Positions 57,466 through 64,000 of a stretch of 64,000 bases of DNA are shown here, in pieces. The position numbers were made by a program, and so were the translations under genes. The DNA is taken from NCBI GenBank assembly GCA_930367215.1, contig OV884059.1, positions 66,063,393 to 66,127,392 on the forward strand. The letters run 5' to 3'. Under the pieces are notes generated by a model that was given only the letters and a program-made list of their open reading frames with translations, searched no databases and had not been told where the DNA came from. This DNA comes from Pollenia angustigena. Its lineage: Eukaryota; Arthropoda; Insecta; Diptera; Polleniidae. Each line of letters opens with the position of its first letter. Position 1 is the stretch's first letter.

Positions 57466-57975
57466 TACTATGTTCACACTTGGGTTCTTAAACGCGTTTA
57501 AGCAGCTCGAACGTGATTAAGCTCTAATCACTTCAAAATCGAGATGATTACCCATACATTGAAGTGATTTGTTAATCACTTCAAATCGAAATGATTACAA
57601 CTAAATCACTTCATAAACCACATAGAATCCACTGAACATATCCTAATAATGTAGAATCGCTCATGATCGTGTACAACCGGCCAAGATGTCTGCTTAATGT
57701 TTTTAATTTTTTTCCTTAAATAATTCATAAATTTTAACAATTTCATCATTAAATGGATTAAAATAATCTTCTGATAACTTTATAAAAGTGTTTTTATCCA
57801 TTTTTAATACTTTAAAGAAATTTAAATTTGTTTGTGGTTTTTTTGTGTGTTTGTGTGTGTGTTTTTTTTTAATCATCTGTCATCTTAATCATCTCAAATG
57901 TAATGTGAACGGCTTTGATTAGCTAAATCAACATTTTACTTAAACGCGTTTAAAAACCCAAGTGTGAACATAGCA
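57466..57975. mobile_element. MITE with GTTCACACTTGGGTT ends, TTA duplication
   Basis: TACTATGTTCACACTTGGGT and inverted TGCTATGTTCACACTTGGGT, each followed by TTAAACGCGTTTAAG. TTA at 57463-57465 and 57976-57978. 510 bp. The interior has repeated AATCACTTCAAATCG-like motifs. Non-coding. Confidence 0.88.
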
Positions 57976-57978
57976 TTA

Positions 57979-58559
57979 AATAATACATAGAGTATATAAA
58001 CTATTACGACGTGTATACTAATAGCTCTATATTTAACAAAAGATTTATTATAATATAATTTTTTAACTTTAATAACTGAAAGCTTGAAGCGTTCCCTATA
58101 AAATTTTATATGTAAAAAATACCTTTATATCGATAACATTTTGAGATTAGAGCCATTTTGATAAAATGCATTAGTAAATTAAAATATTTTTTTAAATTGG
58201 TTCTTAATGGGTTAATAAATCGGCATGTTTTACCATGCGAAAGGTATTTGGAAACACCCTTCAGCGATACCCATACTGCTGTGATCCAATTTATACTTCA
58301 AGAAATATTGGTTAAGAATTGATCAACTTTTATGGGCTATAACTCTAAAACAAAGTTCTTTGGCAAACATTTCTGCTTTCAAAGCACTTATAAATGCAAT
58401 TTTTTGTTCCTTGTTTGCCGATGAGCTAGAAATCTGGATAAGTTCCGGGGTTATGTAAAAAATTAATCAAGTTATTAAAAAATACCAATTTATATATTAT
58501 TCATATGCTACCAAATTTGCTGTATGCTGAAAAGCTTGCATACGACTTTCAAAGCAAAA
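57979..58559. other. AT-rich DNA, nothing recognised
   Basis: No supported features. Confidence 0.45.
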
Positions 58560-58740
58560 AATATTGTGTCTAGACGATATGCTATAATTGTGAAGAAAAG
58601 TTTGCTGACATCGCTAACAAATGCCTGTCATATGTTGGTAAGCATACGTTTGTTGAAAAAATTTGGTGTCTACACGATATGTTGGCGCTGAAAACAAATT
58701 TTTCAACATAAATTTGCTGATTCAAAATATCGTGTAGACT
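58560..58740. repeat. GTCTASACGATAT repeat, copy 2
   Basis: GTCTAGACGATATG at 58568, GTCTACACGATATG at 58668, and inverted ATATCGTGTAGAC at 58728-58740. The inverted end plus TTGCTGATTCAAA matches the start of copy 1 at 53119. Here the ends are inverted, unlike copy 1. Confidence 0.65.
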
Positions 58741-59862
58741 AAGCTTTATATTGAGGGGACAATATGTAGTAACATTTTTAAATTTTTTCGTATTTCTTAG
58801 CTGGTTAAGAAAGTTCAAAGCCTAATAGTAACTTATCTAGCCTTTGCTGCAATAGAGGCACAACTTAACTTTGAATTTTCTAGCACCATAAAATTTAATT
58901 CTTCTCTCTGGAGTTGAGTTTATAAAATATTTGTATAAAATGTTTACACAATATGATGAAACTAAATGGCGATTAACACCACATTATTAGTCTCTGTTTC
59001 ACTGGGAATAAAAGAATTAAATACGTTAGCTCAAAAATCTGGTTTTTTGAGTTATGAATCTATTGCAACAAATGCTCGTTATGTAGATACATATAAATTT
59101 GTAGGCATGATGTAATTCGACTAAAGCCGAAGCTACATACATATAAATATCAGCGCATAATGCCGAGCAAGGCCAACTATTTTCTTCCCATTTCTGATAT
59201 GTTTCTTTCGAATCAACTTTGTGAACTGATTCCTATACTACTCTGAATTTATTTGTTTTTATTTTCCGCACAATTACAAATATTTTATTTCTTTTGTTTT
59301 CTTTTTTTTTTTTAAAGTTCAATGAGTATCAATCGCTCTCAAATATATCGCTTGTTCTCTTAAAGGCAGTGTGCTCTTAAAAAAAAACGTCATGACTTTT
59401 ATTTTAGCGTATTATTGGAATTTTAATGTTTCTATTTGTTTGTTTATTTATTTATTTATAAAACATATATGTATGTATGAATGTATGTACATTTTTACAT
59501 ACATACTATTTTAATAGTGCTTTTGTGTTTTGTTTGCAGTTTTAAAAATAGAAATGGATTCAATTATTTGTGCCAAAAATAGTTTGTTAAAATATGTTTG
59601 AAATTTGTTCATATACAAAACACAAAATGAATATGTTTTTTTAATTAAGGAAATAAAAATAATATTAAATAATTTAAAAAAAAGATTAACAAAAATTATT
59701 TATAAGTACATATTTATTAGGCTATTTATATACACTGCGAAAAAGGTTTTGATAAGCAAATTTGTTTCCAATGGAAATAACTATTTTTATAATTGAATCA
59801 TTTGTTTCGAACAGTGCTCAGGTACATTTTTTTTGATACATATTTAGTTTTTTGCTGTACAC
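58741..59862. other. AT-rich DNA, nothing recognised
   Basis: A TATGTATG-type simple repeat lies near 59466-59490. No coding signal. Confidence 0.5.
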
Positions 59863-59865
59863 TTA

Positions 59866-60203
59866 GGCCCAGAATAGACGGTAAAACGCAACTGCAACGA
59901 AACCCTTTAGAAGTTATTGTTTTGAAACCAGTTTCAATCGTTTTCCATACACCCTGCAACCTAAATTGTACCAGAATGTAATGAAATTATCACAATCATT
60001 TCGATTTTCTTTGAGAACAGATGAAACGCAAACACGAGTTTCCTGCACGCCGGTTTCAATGCAACTGATTTCCAAAGCATTTCGAACCGGTCTCAAAATG
60101 GTCGCGTCGTGTGTGGTCCCTCAAAGGAGTCTATGGCATAAACTCAAATGAAACTTGAAAATAACTAGAAGTTGCAGTTGCGTTTCACCGTCTGTTCTGG
60201 GCC
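59866..60203. mobile_element. MITE with GGCCCAGAATAGACGG ends, TTA duplication
   Basis: GGCCCAGAATAGACGGTAAA and inverted GGCCCAGAACAGACGGTGAA continue with ACGCAACTGCAAC on both arms. TTA at 59863-59865 and 60204-60206. 338 bp. Two overlapping antisense frames here result from the inverted repeat. Confidence 0.88.
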
Positions 60204-60206
60204 TTA

Positions 60207-60357
60207 TGCTGGGTACACACAGTTCAACCTATATGCAATCTGATTCAATGCAACCTCAAAATATCAAAGCGTTTTGATGTTGATGCAACCTGGAATGAAT
60301 GAAAATGAATTTAATTCACTAGATTGCGTAAATGTGTTGCATAGTGTGTACCCAGCA
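60207..60357. mobile_element. MITE with TGCTGGGTACACAC ends, shares TTA with its neighbour
   Basis: TGCTGGGTACACACAGTTCA and inverted TGCTGGGTACACACTATGCA, TTA at 60204-60206 and 60358-60360. 151 bp. Its left TTA is the same three bases as the right TTA of the 59866-60203 element. Confidence 0.88.
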
Positions 60358-60360
60358 TTA

Positions 60361-60799
60361 TAGACCGATATACTGTGAGAATGAAAGTTTTTTTCGAAAG
60401 GGCTTATCTCAATATTTATTTAGAATATTTTATATTTTAAAACTTTTATTCTTAACTCAGTGAGAGATAAGTTTTTTAAATATTTGTATGTTTCAATAAA
60501 TAGCATACAATAAAGATATCATTTTGCTGCTAAAACCACGAAATTCTAAAATAATTCTCGAAAAAGGCTCATCTTCGGAAAGTTACTATTTTCTCCTTTA
60601 AGTAGGTATTATTTAAAATAATTTTATGTGTTTACTATTAGAATATAAACAGAGGCTTATAATTTTAGGAAAAAACTCTGCTTCGAAAATTCAAATGGTT
60701 TAAGAGATATTCCTCCTGAACACTTTGTACGTTTGTACCTTTGTAGTTTTTGTTTTGTAGTTTTGAAGTCGCCCTTATATAACGGCATTTAGGTAGACA
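60361..60799. other. AT-rich DNA, nothing recognised
   Basis: No supported features. Confidence 0.45.
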
Positions 60800-60802
60800 T
60801 TA

Positions 60803-61279
60803 AGGCCCAACCCTAATGGGCTTAAAGTGGCTTAAGTAAATGTACGATTACATGTAAATCATATGAGTCGAACAAAATTGAACTTAAGGAAACTTTTTGT
60901 TAAATTTTATGAAACTGTCTTTTACTTAAACAAAGTGCGAAACTAATCGCACATTCCGTACGGAATCAAATGTTTGTTGGTTTTGTTTTTTTAAATACAT
61001 TTGAGAGTCTCTTTGTAATTTTTGACAGTAGTACCGCATTTAGACTATGCAATTAACGCCGAGTTTTTTTTCTATTTTCCTTTAAAGAAGTTACTACGAA
61101 ACTCTTTTCACATTTACATTTACATTTTTTTCAAGCATTTTTTCAACTTTATCAATCCCGCTTTCTTCCCTTCACCTCTTGCTAACACACAAAAATTTGC
61201 ATGCGAAAGTTGCGGCGTTAATTGCGTAATGTAAATATGGTCTATGTTAAGCAAGGCAATGCATATAATGGTTGGGCCA
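60803..61279. mobile_element. MITE with GGCCCAACC ends, TTA duplication
   Basis: AGGCCCAACC at the left and TGGCCCAACC inverted at the right; TTA at 60800-60802 and 61280-61282. A second internal inverted pair (TATGCAATTAACGCCG / TACGCAATTAACGCCG) lies at about 61048-61065 and 61212-61229. Non-coding. Confidence 0.7.
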
Positions 61280-61282
61280 TTA

Positions 61283-61779
61283 GTGATGAGCAGTTTGAAA
61301 AAATATATCGATATACATATTATGCGAAATTAAGTTTTAGATTAACCTTTTTTTTTAATTTTTATAGAATGTTATATTTTATTTAAAATTTCATTGTTTT
61401 TTGTTATTAACATATACATACATACTCTTATCAACTAAACATATACAGTGGTTGTCAGCTTAATTGATGCAAGCAAATCCAAAAACGTAAGTCCGTGTAA
61501 CTCGTAAAGTAATAAGAATATTAAAGGAAAACAACCCAGCGGGAAAACTCAGAAGACCTTCTTACTTCAGGCCTTTTTAAAGGCCAGCTTAAAAAATTTT
61601 TTGATTTAATTACTATTCTTACGTAACTGCTAAAGAATGCCTCATTGAAGGCCTCGGCTCTTTGGTATGAGAAGCGAGAAAAGAAGGAGTAACATTTTTG
61701 GTTTTGTTTTTTTTTTTGTACAAGCAAAAGCAAAAGAATTCAGATCCCTTTACAAAAACAAAGTAACATATGTTGTAAA
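61283..61779. other. AT-rich DNA with a possible Tc1-like end
   Basis: 61446-61475 (CAGTGGTTGTCAGCTTAATT, GATGCAAG, after TA) resembles the Tc1-like left end at 63681 (CAGCTTATTTGATGCAAG). The stretch 61695-61779 (GGTTTTGTTTTTTTT, CAGATCCCTTTACAAAAACA) is repeated at 63087-63125. Confidence 0.45.
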
Positions 61780-63036
61780 CAGTGTTACCACTAGCAAGAT
61801 TCAAAATTACACTTGAGATGAAGCAAAATTACCCGATTTAAATGAAATTACACCTGATATAAAATTTAAGTTTTATTTAATAAAAATACATTTACAAAGA
61901 AGCAAAAACACAACAAACTCATTACAACAAAATCAATATCAGTCAAACTGTTAATTTTATTTAAATTAACAAAAAATAACATTAAAGACTTAAAAAATAA
62001 TAATAAAACATAAAATAAAACTGTTAAAATAATGAGTTTAACTTCCACATTTGGTTGATATATCTAGGGAAGGTTTAAAATGTTCCTTGTCATTGCTTTA
62101 TCATGGATGCTTTTAAGCCCCATAGAGCTTAAGAAAGGTTAGCTGTCAAACGAACTGTCATACTGTTTTCACTAAGCATATTATCATAGATAGATTCATG
62201 CTTGAACAACGCCACCAAATAACCCAAATATACTTTGAAAATCAGCCATCGATTTTCGCAACTTAAAGGTGACTTCATGATTTAAATAACGCAACTTTTT
62301 TCACAAATGAAGGCGATGTGTTGATTTAGAGAAAATAAACTGTCAATTAGACTTCAAGGCCGTGCGATTTGACACTTATTGATTGTTTTCCATAGGGCTG
62401 TGAATTCAGTGGTTAATGCTGATAAACCAGCAACAATCGGTGTCTTGGAGGTCAACATTGTTCATTTTATTCGAAAAAGAGACGTCTGCAATGCGTTTCG
62501 TCAAGGACAGGCGCGGTGTCTATTTGTTTTAAATCAGTTTCAAATGGTAATGCCGTGTATCAATCTGCGATTAAAATGAATTTTTTTGTTTGTGTTGTCT
62601 ACCATTTTAAGTTTCATGGTCTGAAAAAATACCCTTTAAATTAATAAAATTAATTATATGTTGCAATATTGGAAACATATCTTCCCCCAGGCAAGTTTTT
62701 AGTTTGAATAACTTTTTTCAATAAACTTCACGTTCTAAATCACTATGATAGGCATCTTTATCCAAATCTAAGGCTCCATCTTGCGACATTCATTAACAAA
62801 CATTTGAAAATATATGTATGTTGTACTTTGGTTGAGAAAGCTGTGCATTTCTTAGCAACAATATTTAAAAAGAAATAAATGCCATCACTGAAATCGAATC
62901 TTGATTTTATTTGGGCATCTGAAGTAAAAATTTAAAATTATACCTAAATTGCAGCAAAGAGAAATTACCCACGCTCTACCCACGACCGTAAAAATTATAC
63001 CAAATTCGGATAATTACCCACAAAGTGGCAACACTG
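61780..63036. mobile_element. hAT-like element with 8-bp duplication
   Basis: Left end CAGTGTTACCACTAGCAAG and inverted right end CAGTGTTGCCACTTTGTGGG; the octamer GTTGTAAA flanks both sides (61772-61779 and 63037-63044). AATTACMC motifs crowd both sub-terminal regions. 1257 bp. No hAT transposase is recognisable; a short stretch near 62412-62475 (DKPATIGVLEVNIVHFI) resembles the C-terminal part of the rosa-like transposase. Confidence 0.88.
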
Positions 63037-63678
63037 GTTGTAAATCATTTTAGTTGAAGTGGAAAAGAGAAAGATTAAAATCTTTGGTTTTGTTTTTTTT
63101 CAGATCCCGTTATAAAAACAAAGTAACAAAGTAGGTGCATATTTAAATACAAAATAAAAACAATAATGTAAATCATTTTAGTTGAGTTTTGTCCATTAAG
63201 GAAGACAGGTACTTGTGCTTAAAAGTTTTTTTTTTATTATAGGTATACTTTTATTTACAATCTATTTTACAATGTTTAGCAAATTTGATTATTTCAATAA
63301 AAAAAATAGGTATCACATGTTTTATTAAATTACAATAAGAAAGGCCTTTTAACATACCTTTCTTAAAAACCCTTCAAGATAACCTTTTTGCTAAGGCCTT
63401 TTGAAAGTCATTCTCTGGAAAGCTATCTAAAAGCCATTTATTTGAAGGCCTTTAAGATGCTCTGGGGAAGAAAGGAAAGCGGAAGGTCTTCTCCGCAATG
63501 ACAACGCATGTTAAAAAGATATGTGTATGGAATGGAGCGAGAAGGCTTTGTTTATCCAAAAGACGGGGTACAGAGGCCTTTTGGAAATCACCTTAATTGG
63601 CAACATGGACTCTTAAAAACTTCTTTTGTTTTATAATATTTTCTTTTGTTTAATAAGAAAAATAACAATAACAAAAAA
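63037..63678. other. Duplicated and AT-rich DNA
   Basis: GTAAATCATTTTAGTTGA occurs at 63040 and again at 63168, so a ~128-bp segment is tandemly duplicated; part of it also lies left of the hAT-like element. 63340-63600 contains several AAGGCCTTTT-type palindromes. No gene. Confidence 0.5.
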
Positions 63679-63680
63679 TA

Positions 63681-64000
63681 CACTGTTTTTGAATCGCTCA
63701 GCTTATTTGATGCAAGAAAGGTTTAGCTGTAATTTTACCGTTATATTTAAAAATAAAATGCAATTATTTATTATTTTTGCCATTTTCTATTAAAGTTTGC
63801 ATAACTTTAGTATTATTTTTTAATCTGAGAGTAATATGCAGGTTTTATTAAATATGGGTCGGCGGACATCAATAGAACAGCGAAAGTTGGTAATTCATCA
63901 CTATAAAAGTGGGGAAACTCAGCGCAAAATAGGAGAAATATTAAATTTGTCTTCATCTACTGTTCAGCACATAATAGAGCGCTATTCAAAGGAGAATAGA
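63681..64000 (+). mobile_element. Tc1-like element, left end, cut by window edge
   Basis: The element begins CACTGTTTTTGAATCGCTCA after TA (63679-63680), with AGCTTATTTGATGCAAG, and leads into a transposase start about 170 bases in, the normal layout for Tc1-like elements. The right part lies beyond the window. Confidence 0.65.
63854..64000 (+). CDS. Tc1-like transposase, N-terminal DNA-binding part (partial)
   Basis: The open frame starts MGRRTSIEQRKLVIHHYKSG and continues through ETQRKIGEILNLSSSTVQ to ERYSKENR at the window end (49 codons, no stop). This is the first helix-turn-helix of Tc1-family transposases, which bind the TIR. An in-frame ATG at 63836 would add six residues (MQVLLN); I prefer 63854 because relatives start MGR. 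The DDE catalytic domain would lie downstream, so its integrity cannot be judged. Confidence 0.8.
   Translation, partial: MGRRTSIEQRKLVIHHYKSGETQRKIGEILNLSSSTVQHIIERYSKENR

Noticed and set aside
59914..60151. Overlapping 60-codon frames on opposite strands
   Set aside because: Both arise from the inverted arms of the TTA-flanked MITE.

Overview
The window looks like AT-rich nuclear DNA of a dipteran insect, plausibly a calyptrate or tephritid-like fly. This is inferred from a rosa-type (DD41D) mariner, a Jockey-clade LINE, repeats of the mini-me/DINE-1 type with GTCY proto-microsatellites, and very many short palindromic elements. I found no host protein-coding gene, tRNA, rRNA or CRISPR array that I would defend. 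It is best read as intergenic or giant-intron DNA made of layered, mostly dead mobile elements. || Layout. 0-5 kb: quiet AT-rich DNA, one hairpin element, a family-A repeat fragment and a tRNA-derived SINE. 5.1-6.3 kb: an end-to-end rosa-like mariner with intact ends and a broken transposase. 7.7-9.3 kb: a large fold-back with a TTA-flanked element at its edge. 10-12.5 kb: LINE reverse-transcriptase debris, a second dead mariner and a truncated palindrome. 13.9-15.9 kb: a 5'-truncated Jockey-clade LINE on the minus strand with an 8-bp target duplication. 16-20 kb: short hairpin elements and another LINE fragment. 20.65-24.33 kb: a hAT-like element with an 8-bp duplication, containing a second element with its own 8-bp duplication and inverted tandem sub-repeats, plus a third small element. 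25.8-31.2 kb: a tandem array of four nearly identical ~1.32-kb units plus a partial fifth, each with internal ~491-bp sub-repeats. 31.2-46.3 kb: mini-me-like copies with nested insertions, a hAT-type and a pogo-type MITE, and a nested inverted-repeat element. 46-61.3 kb: many palindromic MITEs, several flanked by TTA. 61.4-64 kb: another hAT-like element and the start of a Tc1-like transposase cut by the window edge. || How it fits together. Nothing here forms a pathway. What can be recovered is the insertion history. In several places the uninterrupted site can be reconstructed from a sister copy in the same window, so target-site duplications can be checked directly. The recurring themes are (1) a cohort of unrelated-looking MITEs that all duplicated TTA, suggesting one PIF/Harbinger-like transposase source; (2) four hAT-like elements with 8-bp duplications; (3) expansion of a mini-me/DINE-like element into a young satellite-like array. 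All family names are by eye, from motifs and termini.
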